Shown here: piece after piece, positions 17,568 through 25,113 of the stretch | Position numbering within the stretch: the first letter of the stretch is position 1 | Layout: each line of letters begins with the position of its first letter | Assembly: GCF_003248355.1 (NCBI RefSeq) | Contig: NZ_QKWY01000002.1 | Coordinates: 1,054,001 to 1,118,000 of the forward strand | Origin: Streptomyces sp. AC1-42W | GTDB lineage: Bacteria > Actinomycetota > Actinomycetes > Streptomycetales > Streptomycetaceae | Length of the DNA stretch: 64,000 nucleotides | Direction of reading: 5' to 3' | The notes under the pieces: model-generated | Seen by the model: the letters and a program-made list of their open reading frames with translations, nothing else | Database searches by the model: none | Told to the model about the DNA's origin: nothing | Translations under genes and position numbers: made by a program

Positions 17568-19400
17568 ATGTCCCAGGACAGCCCTGCCCAGAACCAGGAC
17601 CGGCCGGCCGGTGCGGCCGACGACGACGCCGCGTACGACTACGACGTGCTCGTCGTCGGTTCGGGCTTCGGCGGCGCCGTCTCGGCGCTGCGGCTGACGG
17701 AGAAGGGGTACCGGGTCGGCGTCCTGGAGGCGGGCCGCCGCTTCACGCCCGGCACCCTGCCCAAGAACTCCTGGGACCTGAAGAACTACCTCTGGGCCCC
17801 CGCCCTCGGCCTCTTCGGCATCCAGCGCGTGCACCTGCTCGGCAAGGTGATGGTGCTCGCCGGCGCCGGGGTCGGCGGCGGCTCGCTCAACTACGCCAAC
17901 ACGCTGTACGTGCCGCCCGCCCCGTTCTTCCGGGACCGGCAGTGGGCGCACATCACGGACTGGCAGGCCGAGCTGAAGCCGTACTACGACCAGGCCGAGC
18001 GGATGCTCGGGGTCCGGCTCAACCCCACGACGACCCCCTCCGACGTCCACCTCAAGGCGGCCGCCGAGGCCATGGGCGTCGGCGACACCTTCCACCTGGC
18101 CCCGGTCGGAGTCTTCTTCGGTGACGGCCGGGACGCGGACGGCGCCGTACGCGCCGAGCCCGGCGGCACGGTCCCCGACCCGTACTTCGGCGGCGCGGGC
18201 CCGTCCCGCAAGGCATGCACCGAGTGCGGCGAGTGCATGACGGGCTGCCGCCACGGCGCCAAGAACACCCTCAACGAGAACTACCTCCACCTCGCCGAGA
18301 AGGCCGGCGCGGTCATCCACCCCATGACCTCCGTCGTCGCCGTCACCGAGCACCGCGACGGCGGCTTCCACGTCGCCACCGTGCCCACCGACAAGCGCCG
18401 CAAGGCGAAGCCCGCCACCCTGCGCGCCCGCCAGGTGGTCGTCGCGGCGGGCACGTACGGCACCCAGACCCTGCTCCACACCATGCGGGACAAGGGGCTG
18501 CTGCCGAGGATCTCCGCCCGGCTCGGGGAACTGACCCGGACCAACTCCGAGGGCCTGGTCGGCGCCCAGACCTCCGACCGCCGCTACCGCAGGAAGCACG
18601 GCACGAAGCCCGACTTCACCCGGGGCGTCGCCATCACCTCGTCCATCCACCCCGACGAGAACACCCACATCGAGCCCGTCCGCTACGGCAAGGGCTCCAA
18701 CGCCATGGGCGGCCTCACCATCCTCCAGGTCCCGTTCAGCAGCCACCGGGTCCTCGCCTGGTTCGGCAACCTGGCCAAGCACCCCACGCTCGCCCTGCGC
18801 TCCCTGTCCAACCGGCGCTGGTCGGAGCGGGTCATCATCGGGCTCGTCATGCAGTCCCTCGACAACTCCCTCACCGCGTACCGCAAGCCGCGCGGCCTCG
18901 GCAAGGGCCTGCTCACCGCCCGCCAGGGCCACGGCGCGCCCAACCCCACGCAGATAGCCGAGGCGACACAGGGCGCCTCGCTGCTCGCCGAGGAGATCAA
19001 CGGCTTCCCCGGCTCCAACATCGGTGAGCTGATGGGCACCCCGCTCACCGCCCACTTCCTCGGCGGCTGCCCGATCGGCGCCGGCCCGGACGAGGGCGTC
19101 ATCGACCCGTACCACCGGCTGTTCGGGCACCCCGGCATCTCCGTCGTGGACGGCTCGGCGGTCTCCGCGAACCTCGGCGTCAACCCGTCGCTGACGATCA
19201 CCGCCCAGGCGGAGCGGGCCATGTCGTTCTGGCCCAACAAGGGCGAGCCGGACCCGCGCCCGGCGCAGGGCGAGGCGTACGAGCGGCTGCCGGCGGTGGA
19301 GCCGCAGGCACCGGCGGTCCCGAAGGAGGCGTTCGGCGCGCTGCGGCTGCCGTTCCTGGGGATGCCGGCGATGCCGCCGAAGAAGGCGGAGACGGCCTGA
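17568..19400 (+). CDS. GMC family FAD oxidoreductase, ChoD-like, with a four-cysteine motif
   Basis: 610 residues. The FAD dinucleotide motif VLVVGSGFGGAVSALRL (about residues 27-43), the GMC motif AGVGGGSLNYANTLY and the C-terminal GMC signature SVVDGSAVSANLGVNPSLTITAQAE are all present. It resembles mycobacterial ChoD, which also lies near guaB3, but sterol oxidation by ChoD-type enzymes is doubtful, so the substrate is open. Residues 217-227 read CTECGECMTGC (Cx2Cx2Cx3C), spacing typical of a [4Fe-4S] site, followed by RHGAKNT. The start ATG has CGAGGAG upstream. It pairs with the aldehyde dehydrogenase gene 57 nt before it. A strong terminator follows. Confidence 0.85.
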   Translation: MSQDSPAQNQDRPAGAADDDAAYDYDVLVVGSGFGGAVSALRLTEKGYRVGVLEAGRRFTPGTLPKNSWDLKNYLWAPALGLFGIQRVHLLGKVMVLAGAGVGGGSLNYANTLYVPPAPFFRDRQWAHITDWQAELKPYYDQAERMLGVRLNPTTTPSDVHLKAAAEAMGVGDTFHLAPVGVFFGDGRDADGAVRAEPGGTVPDPYFGGAGPSRKACTECGECMTGCRHGAKNTLNENYLHLAEKAGAVIHPMTSVVAVTEHRDGGFHVATVPTDKRRKAKPATLRARQVVVAAGTYGTQTLLHTMRDKGLLPRISARLGELTRTNSEGLVGAQTSDRRYRRKHGTKPDFTRGVAITSSIHPDENTHIEPVRYGKGSNAMGGLTILQVPFSSHRVLAWFGNLAKHPTLALRSLSNRRWSERVIIGLVMQSLDNSLTAYRKPRGLGKGLLTARQGHGAPNPTQIAEATQGASLLAEEINGFPGSNIGELMGTPLTAHFLGGCPIGAGPDEGVIDPYHRLFGHPGISVVDGSAVSANLGVNPSLTITAQAERAMSFWPNKGEPDPRPAQGEAYERLPAVEPQAPAVPKEAFGALRLPFLGMPAMPPKKAETA

Positions 19401-19410
19401 GAACAGCAGA

Positions 19411-19442
19411 AGGGGCTGCACCCCCCTCCCAGTGCAGCCCCT
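19411..19442 (+). terminator. Terminator after the GMC oxidoreductase gene
   Basis: An 11-bp stem (AGGGGCTGCAC at 19411-19421, complement at 19432-19442) begins about 10 nt after the stop codon. Confidence 0.8.
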
Positions 19443-19543
19443 CACGCTGTAACCGGCCGTCGTAGAAGAACCGACAACCGGTGTTCCGCATGCATGACCT
19501 GCCGGACCCCCCGATGGTTGTCCTCGTACTCACGAAATCCTTA

Positions 19544-19559
19544 TGTGAGGTGGATCACT
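19544..19559. promoter_or_regulatory. Crp-like site upstream of the LAxTG surface protein gene
   Basis: TGTGAGGTGGATCACT contains GTGA-N6-TCAC, the core of actinobacterial Crp sites. It lies in a locally AT-richer stretch about 130 nt before the start codon. A match this short can occur by chance. Confidence 0.35.
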
Positions 19560-19690
19560 TCGAACGTCATGGCGTCCTTGTGCTCGATCCGTGATCTGAA
19601 TTCGGGCAACTTTTCCCGGGTGCCCCCGGTCGTACCCGCTGTCGCCGCCCCAGCGGCCACACAGCTCCCGACGACCCCGAAGGCCCCGAG

Positions 19691-21421
19691 ATGAGAAGCA
19701 CGATTCCGTTCCGCCGTGCGATGGGCGTCCTGGCTTCGGCCGGTCTGCTGGCCGCCGGAACGCTCACGACGGCCGGTCCCGCGCACGCCGCCGGCCCCGA
19801 GTTCACGATCGGCGGCCCCGCCGAGACTGCCCTGCATCCGTACCCGGCGACGGGCGCCCCGCAGAAGGCGAGCCTCGCCCTCACGCTCACCAACCCGTCC
19901 GAGGACGAGGAGAACGGCGCCTACCAGGGCGAGTACACCGTGCGCTTCGACTTCGGCGGGCTGGCGGGCGTCGCGGACGTGGCCTTCGGCGAGGACGGCA
20001 GCCTGGACTGCGAGCGGACCGGGACCACCGCCGTCTGCCACGACTACGGGATCTGGCCGGGCGTCAGCACCCTCGCCGACCTGGAGGTCACCGCCGCCAA
20101 GGGCAGCGAGGACGGCGACAGCGGCACCATCGAGGTCACCGCCGAGGCGGCGGGCGCCACCTTCCGGCCGTTCACCGCGCGGGTCTCCGTCGGCGGGCCC
20201 GACCTGTCGATGAAGCGGCTGCCGTTCCGGACGGAGCTGAAGCCGGGCGACAGCCGGCCGGTGCCCATCTCGTTCACCAACCACGGCACCCGCGCCGCCC
20301 GGGGCGTCCTGCTCACGCTGCGCAACACGCGCGGCCTCGCGTTCACGCAGCGGTACCAGAACTGCGAGTACAGCGAGGACGAGGGAGGCATGGGCAGCCC
20401 CGGCGTCTGGACCACCGCCCTGTGCTCCTTCCCCGGCAGCTACGAGCCCGGCACCACGTACACGCTGGCCGAACCGCCCGTCCTGCGCGCCACCGGCCAC
20501 GCGCTGTACGACTCCCTCCTGTACCGGATCAACGAGGACGGCACCGACGCCCGCGCCGCGCAGCGGGCCGGCGCCCGCTTCAGCCCCGGCAACGGCGCGG
20601 CCCTGGTCCTGCGCAAGGCGCCCACGCCCCGCTCGGGCGACCTGGAGCCCGGCGACAACCAGCAGGAGGCCGACTTCCGCACCGCCAACACCGCCGACTT
20701 CGCGGCCTACGGCGACCGCGCCGCGGGCAAGGCGGGCGACACCGTCGACGTGACCCTGGGCTTCCGCAACCGGGGCCCCGCCTGGATCGGTCACATCCGC
20801 TCCGGCGAGGACGTCGCCACCGTCGACTTCACCGTCCCGCACGGCTCGTACGTCGTCTCCAAGCCGGACGTCTGCCGGGGCGTGACCGCGCAGGGCGGAT
20901 ACCGCGAGAACCAGGCGAAGGCCCCGCGCTACTTCTGCTCCACGCCCATGTCCGTCCTGGAGGACGCCGACTTCGCGCTGCCCTTCCGGCTGAAGATCGT
21001 CACGGCCGACCCCGGCTCGACCGGCGCGGTCGTCGTCCGCAACATCCACCTCCAGGCCCCCGAGCTGCCCTTCGACCCGAAGCCCGCCAACAACAAGGCG
21101 TACGTGGAGCTGAACGGCGAGGAATCCGGCACGACCGGCGGAACCTCCGGCTCCGGTTCTGGCTCCGGTTCCGGCGGTACGGCGGCCACCGGCGGCTCCG
21201 GCTCCGCCGGGGCCACGGGCTCCACCGGCGGCGCCTCCTCGTCGGCCGGGGGCGGCACCTCCGGCACGTCGGGCGCCTCGGGCACGGCGGGCTCCGGCGG
21301 TTCGGACGGCGCGCTCGCCTCCACCGGCACCCTCGCGCTCGCGGCCTCCGGCGCGGCGCTGGCCGTGCTGCTCGCGGGCGGCGTCCTGTTCGCGACGGCC
21401 CGGCGGCGCGCGACGCGCTGA
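19691..21421 (+). CDS. Secreted, sortase-anchored (LAxTG) cell-surface protein
   Basis: 576 residues. A signal peptide ends near AHAAG (about residue 34). The body contains Ig-like beta-rich domains (ASLALTLTNPSEDEENGAYQ; LKPGDSRPVPISFTNHGTRAARGV; AGDTVDVTLGFRNRGPAWIGH), each resembling CARDB/DUF11-type stalk modules. A Gly/Ser/Thr-rich spacer of about 70 residues leads to LASTG (542-546), a hydrophobic helix and the basic tail RRRATR. This is the layout of substrates of class E sortases in Streptomyces, which recognise LAxTG, so covalent attachment to peptidoglycan is likely. No enzyme motif is seen, and the ligand or role is unknown. A terminator follows. Confidence 0.85.
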   Translation: MRSTIPFRRAMGVLASAGLLAAGTLTTAGPAHAAGPEFTIGGPAETALHPYPATGAPQKASLALTLTNPSEDEENGAYQGEYTVRFDFGGLAGVADVAFGEDGSLDCERTGTTAVCHDYGIWPGVSTLADLEVTAAKGSEDGDSGTIEVTAEAAGATFRPFTARVSVGGPDLSMKRLPFRTELKPGDSRPVPISFTNHGTRAARGVLLTLRNTRGLAFTQRYQNCEYSEDEGGMGSPGVWTTALCSFPGSYEPGTTYTLAEPPVLRATGHALYDSLLYRINEDGTDARAAQRAGARFSPGNGAALVLRKAPTPRSGDLEPGDNQQEADFRTANTADFAAYGDRAAGKAGDTVDVTLGFRNRGPAWIGHIRSGEDVATVDFTVPHGSYVVSKPDVCRGVTAQGGYRENQAKAPRYFCSTPMSVLEDADFALPFRLKIVTADPGSTGAVVVRNIHLQAPELPFDPKPANNKAYVELNGEESGTTGGTSGSGSGSGSGGTAATGGSGSAGATGSTGGASSSAGGGTSGTSGASGTAGSGGSDGALASTGTLALAASGAALAVLLAGGVLFATARRRATR

Positions 21422-21491
21422 GCCGTGCCCGTACACGCGCCGAGCCGGTACACGTACGCGCGCGAAGGCGCCGTACGCGTGCACGCGTGAA

Positions 21492-21531
21492 GGAACGGCC
21501 GGCTCCGGGCGTCCCCGGAGCCGGCCGTTCC
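21492..21531 (+). terminator. Strong terminator after the LAxTG protein gene
   Basis: A perfect 18-bp stem (21492-21509 with 21514-21531) encloses a 4-nt loop. Confidence 0.88.
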
Positions 21532-21794
21532 GGGAGAGACCTGGCGGTCCCTCCGAGTGACCGGACTGCTGTCCCCTGCCGACCGGTCACGCACGCCGGT
21601 GCGCGGTCCCACGACGTACACGCGGTACGCCACGCACCCCGGCGGAGCCACGCGTGGTTTCCATCGGGAGCCGCCCCTGGCTGGCACGGACACCGGGACC
21701 AACGAAGCCGCGCCGGAGCCGGTCACGCGCCGTACGGGTGAGACCGCGCCCGAACTGGGATACGTCCGTACAGCCCGGCGGGAGCGGCGGGGTG

Positions 21795-22103
21795 TCAGAC
21801 CCGGCCCCGGCACAGCTCCAGGAGCGTCATCGCCAGCGGGGTGCCCGGCTTGCCCAGCGCGTCCCGGTAGCGGGTCAGGATCTCCATCTCGCGGGACAGG
21901 TTGACCCGGCGGCCGCCCGAGGAGATCCGGGCCTCCTGGATCACCGCCGAGACGGCCATCCGCTCCTGGACGAGCCCGATGATCCGGTCGTCGAGAGCGT
22001 CGACGCGCTCACGGGCGTCCCCGATCAGGGACGCGGCCTCGTCGGTGCGGGCGCCGGTCGCCTCGGTGGTGGTCGCGGTGGCGGGGGTGGTGCTGCTGCT
22101 CAT
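21795..22103 (-). CDS. Chorismate mutase, AroQ type
   Basis: 102 residues. It converts chorismate to prephenate, the branch point to phenylalanine and tyrosine. The all-helical AroQ core is clear: DARERVDALDDRIIGLVQERMAVSAVIQEAR supplies the first-helix Arg and the Lys/Arg positions, followed by NLSREMEILTRYRDALG and LLELCRGRV. The first 20 residues are a Thr/Ala-rich extension. GGGAG lies 6 nt before the ATG. The gene stands alone but is preceded by a 23-codon leader peptide and a large hairpin, which suggests control by attenuation. It is divergent from guaA. Confidence 0.9.
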   Translation of the reverse strand: MSSSTTPATATTTEATGARTDEAASLIGDARERVDALDDRIIGLVQERMAVSAVIQEARISSGGRRVNLSREMEILTRYRDALGKPGTPLAMTLLELCRGRV

Positions 22104-22146
22104 GTCGGTCTCCCGGTGGGTGCGGCGCCCCCCGGGCCGGGCCCGG

Positions 22147-22195
22147 AACGCCAGAACGCCCCCGGGCCATGTGGCCCAGGGGCGCCTGGAACGTT
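22147..22195 (-). terminator. Attenuator hairpin in the chorismate mutase leader
   Basis: The core is a 12-bp stem with one G-T wobble (22157-22168 with 22173-22184, loop of 4). It is extended by CCAG/CTGG and AACG/CGTT pairings to span 22147-22195. On the transcribed strand it starts 13 nt after the leader-peptide stop codon and ends before the chorismate mutase ribosome site. TT follows the core stem. It looks like an intrinsic terminator placed to be controlled by translation of the leader. Confidence 0.65.
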
Positions 22196-22208
22196 GCTTG
22201 TCAGTTGC

Positions 22209-22280
22209 TCAAGCAGCACGACCATGGCAGCCGGCGGGCCGGATGCCATAGGTAAAGACGAAGATCGTGTGCTGACGCAT
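22209..22280 (-). CDS. Leader peptide of chorismate mutase (23 codons)
   Basis: The ATG at 22280 opens a 23-codon frame ending TGA at 22209. Codons 6-11 read IFVFTY, using TTC, TTT and TAT. TTT and TAT are very rare in this genome, and about eight codons end in T, unlike the flanking genes. Three aromatic residues in six codons, ahead of a terminator-like hairpin and the first dedicated Phe/Tyr enzyme, fit ribosome-mediated attenuation by Phe/Tyr-tRNA charging. There is no clear ribosome site; CATACT at 22292-22287 is 7 nt before the ATG, so the transcript may be leaderless. Confidence 0.6.
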   Translation of the reverse strand: MRQHTIFVFTYGIRPAGCHGRAA

Positions 22281-22286
22281 GGGGAC

Positions 22287-22292
22287 AGTATG
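22287..22292 (-). promoter_or_regulatory. Possible -10 element for the chorismate mutase leader
   Basis: On the minus strand CATACT is followed by GTCCCC and the leader ATG, the spacing expected for a leaderless start. No convincing -35 box is seen. Confidence 0.35.
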
Positions 22293-22493
22293 GACCCATC
22301 CCGGCGCTGCCCCGCGCCGGGCCCGGATCGTGAGACGCCGCACATCGCCGGGACGGGACGCGCGGCCGTCCCCAGCACGGCCGGAACGTCCCGCTCCGGC
22401 CGCCGGTCCCCGCCCGCGGCCCGGCGAGACCCGCCGCCGGCCGCCGGTAGAATCGGGAGGACCGACCCCTCTCCACCGCCGGAAGGCCGCCCC

Positions 22494-24080
22494 GTGCCAG
22501 CAGCACCCCCCGCCGCCCCCGACACCGCCACCGACGTGGTTCTCGTTGTCGACTTCGGCGCGCAGTACGCCCAGCTCATCGCCCGCCGCGTCCGTGAGGC
22601 GCGGGTCTACAGCGAGATCGTCCCGTCCACCATGCCGGTGGCCGAGATGCTGGCGAAGAACCCCCGCGCGATCATCCTGTCCGGCGGCCCCTCGTCGGTC
22701 TACGCCGAGGGCGCGCCCTCGCTCGACCGCGCGCTGTTCGAGGCCGGGGTCCCCGTCTTCGGCATGTGCTACGGCTTCCAGCTGATGGCCACGGCGCTCG
22801 GCGGCACCGTGGACGACAACGGCGCCCGCGAGTACGGGCGTACCCCGCTCGCCGTCTCCCAGACCGGCTCCACGCTCTTCGCGGGCACCCCGGCCGAGCA
22901 GTCGGTGTGGATGTCGCACGGCGACGCCTGCTCCGCCGCCCCCGAGGGCTTCACCGTCACCGCGTCCACGGACGTCGTCCCGGTCGCCGCCTTCGAGAAC
23001 GACGAGAAGCGGCTCTACGGCGTCCAGTACCACCCGGAGGTCATGCACTCCACGCACGGCCAGCAGGTCCTGGAGCACTTCCTGTACCGGGGCGCGGGCA
23101 TCGAGCCCACCTGGACCACGGGCAACGTGATCGAGGAGCAGGTCGCCGCGATCCGCGCCCAGGTCGGGGACAAGCGCGCGATCTGCGGCCTGTCCGGCGG
23201 CGTGGACTCCGCCGTGGCCGCCGCCCTCGTGCAGAAGGCCATCGGCTCCCAGCTCACCTGCGTCTACGTGGACCACGGCCTGATGCGCAAGGGCGAGACC
23301 GCCCAGGTGGAGAAGGACTTCGTCGCCGCGACCGGCGCGAAGCTGAAGGTGGTCGACGCGGAGAAGCGCTTCCTCGACGCCCTGGCCGGCGTGTCCGACC
23401 CGGAGCAGAAGCGGAAGATCATCGGCCGCGAGTTCATCCGCGTCTTCGAGCAGGCCCAGCTGGAGATCCTCCAGGAGGACGGCCCCGAGGTCGCCTTTCT
23501 CGTCCAGGGCACGCTCTACCCCGACGTGGTGGAGTCCGGCGGCGGCACCGGCACCGCCAACATCAAGTCCCACCACAACGTGGGCGGCCTCCCCGAGGAC
23601 ATCGAGTTCCAGCTCGTCGAGCCGCTGCGCCAGCTGTTCAAGGACGAGGTCCGGATGGTCGGCCAGGAGCTGGGCCTGCCGGACGAGATCGTCCAGCGCC
23701 AGCCCTTCCCCGGCCCCGGCCTCGGCATCCGCATCGTCGGCGAGGTCACCAAGGAGCGGCTGGACCTGCTGCGCGAGGCCGACGCCATCGCCCGCGAGGA
23801 GCTGACCGCGGCCGGCCTGGACCGCGACATCTGGCAGTGCCCGGTGGTCCTGCTCGCGGACGTCCGCAGCGTCGGCGTCCAGGGCGACGGCCGCACCTAC
23901 GGCCACCCGATCGTGCTGCGCCCGGTCTCCTCCGAGGACGCCATGACCGCCGACTGGTCGCGGCTGCCGTACGAGACGCTGGCCAAGATCTCCACCCGCA
24001 TCACCAACGAGGTCGCCGAGGTCAACCGCGTGGTGCTCGACGTGACGAGCAAGCCGCCGGGGACCATCGAGTGGGAGTGA
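22494..24080 (+). CDS. guaA: GMP synthase (glutamine-hydrolysing)
   Basis: Amidates XMP to GMP with glutamine and ATP, the step after GuaB. 528 residues. The N-terminal class I glutaminase shows the nucleophile in GMCYGFQ and the His/Glu pair in VQYHPEVMHS. The ATP pyrophosphatase P-loop is SGGVDSAVAA, and the C-terminal dimerisation domain ends NEVAEVNRVVLDVTSKPPGTIEWE. GTG 22494 is chosen: GGAAGG lies 7 nt upstream and the length matches the family, although the frame stays open much further upstream. TAGAAT at 22448-22453 is a good -10. A terminator follows directly. Confidence 0.97.
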   Translation: MPAAPPAAPDTATDVVLVVDFGAQYAQLIARRVREARVYSEIVPSTMPVAEMLAKNPRAIILSGGPSSVYAEGAPSLDRALFEAGVPVFGMCYGFQLMATALGGTVDDNGAREYGRTPLAVSQTGSTLFAGTPAEQSVWMSHGDACSAAPEGFTVTASTDVVPVAAFENDEKRLYGVQYHPEVMHSTHGQQVLEHFLYRGAGIEPTWTTGNVIEEQVAAIRAQVGDKRAICGLSGGVDSAVAAALVQKAIGSQLTCVYVDHGLMRKGETAQVEKDFVAATGAKLKVVDAEKRFLDALAGVSDPEQKRKIIGREFIRVFEQAQLEILQEDGPEVAFLVQGTLYPDVVESGGGTGTANIKSHHNVGGLPEDIEFQLVEPLRQLFKDEVRMVGQELGLPDEIVQRQPFPGPGLGIRIVGEVTKERLDLLREADAIAREELTAAGLDRDIWQCPVVLLADVRSVGVQGDGRTYGHPIVLRPVSSEDAMTADWSRLPYETLAKISTRITNEVAEVNRVVLDVTSKPPGTIEWE

Positions 24081-24114
24081 CCCTCCCCGGGCTCCATGGG
24101 CCCGCAGACCCCGA

Positions 24115-24151
24115 CGATGCCGCCGTCCCCGTGTGTGGGGCGGCGGCATCG
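24115..24151 (+). terminator. Terminator after guaA
   Basis: CGATGCCGCCG (24115-24125) pairs with 24141-24151, and CCCC with GGGG inside, giving a 15-bp stem with one bulged T and a 6-nt loop. Confidence 0.8.
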
Positions 24152-24212
24152 CCGCGTCCGGGGCGGAAAACGCGTGGCGGGCGGGGCGTCGCCCCTGGCA
24201 GGCTCCGCCCGC

Positions 24213-24968
24213 ATGTCGTCCGACGAGATCCGCGCCCTGATGTCCGCCGCCCGCAACGACCGCCTGACCTGGAACACCCCGCTCTGCGACGAGCACGCCG
24301 CCCGGCTCGTCGCCGCCTGCGCGCCGGAACCCGGCGCCCGGATCGCGGACCTCGGCAGCGGCTGGGGCGAGTTGCTGATGCGCCTGGTCGAGTCGGCGCC
24401 CGGCAGTACGGGGGACGGCGTCGAGACCGACCCGGAGGCGGTCGCGCGCGGCCGGGCCCTGGCGCGGGAGCGGGGCCTCGCGGAGCGCGTACGGTTCCAC
24501 GGGGTGCCGGCCGCCGAGTGGCCGGGGGAGGACTACGACCTGGCCGTGTCCATCGGCGCCTCGCACGCCTGGCCCGGCGGCACCACCGAGGCGCTGGCCG
24601 CACTGCGGGCCGCCGTACGGCCGGGGGGCCGGGTGCTGTTCGGCGAGGGCTTCTGGGAACGGGAGCCGGACGAACGCGCCCTGGCCGGACTCGGCGCCCG
24701 GCCGGACGACTTCGGCTCGCTGCTCGAACTGATCCGGCACGCCGAGGCGGCCGGACTCCGCCCGCTCCAGGTGACCGTCGCCGACCAACGGGAATGGGAC
24801 CTCTTCGAATCGCACGCCAACATCGGCCTCGGCGAACGCTGGGCCCTGGCCCACCCGGACCACCCCCTGCGCGACGGCGTCGTCGCCGCCGTCGACGAAC
24901 GGCGCACCGGCTACTACGGCGGCTACCGGGGCACCCTCGGACTCGCCTATCTCGTCCTCGGCGCCTGA
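24213..24968 (+). CDS. SAM-dependent methyltransferase (class I)
   Basis: 251 residues. Motif I is IADLGSGWGELLMRL, followed by an acidic strand end GVETDPEA and the motif IV region DYDLAVSIGASHAWPGG. A long C-terminal half (EREWDLFESH-like region, QREWDLFESHANIGLGERW, GYYGGYRGTLGLAYLVLG) resembles small-molecule methyltransferases of the UbiE/MenG type. The substrate is unknown. ATG 24213 is chosen because it follows the guaA terminator and begins the conserved part; no strong ribosome site is visible. It has no obvious functional partner among its neighbours. Confidence 0.8.
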   Translation: MSSDEIRALMSAARNDRLTWNTPLCDEHAARLVAACAPEPGARIADLGSGWGELLMRLVESAPGSTGDGVETDPEAVARGRALARERGLAERVRFHGVPAAEWPGEDYDLAVSIGASHAWPGGTTEALAALRAAVRPGGRVLFGEGFWEREPDERALAGLGARPDDFGSLLELIRHAEAAGLRPLQVTVADQREWDLFESHANIGLGERWALAHPDHPLRDGVVAAVDERRTGYYGGYRGTLGLAYLVLGA

Positions 24969-25113
24969 CCGCCTTCGAACAGGCGGGCGAAGACGCCCCT
25001 CCGGTGCGCCCCGATGCGGCAACCTTCCGTCCCGTACGGCACAATTCGCAGCGATCACAGACGAGTTGGCCGGCCGATGGCGGCAACAGGGGCGGGGAAG
25101 GGCGGCGTTCTCG

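Noticed and set aside
21654..22493. Long N-terminal extension of GuaA in the same open frame
   Set aside because: The upstream part has no GuaA similarity, includes the -10 element and overlaps the chorismate mutase leader. GTG 22494 with its ribosome site gives a normal-length protein.
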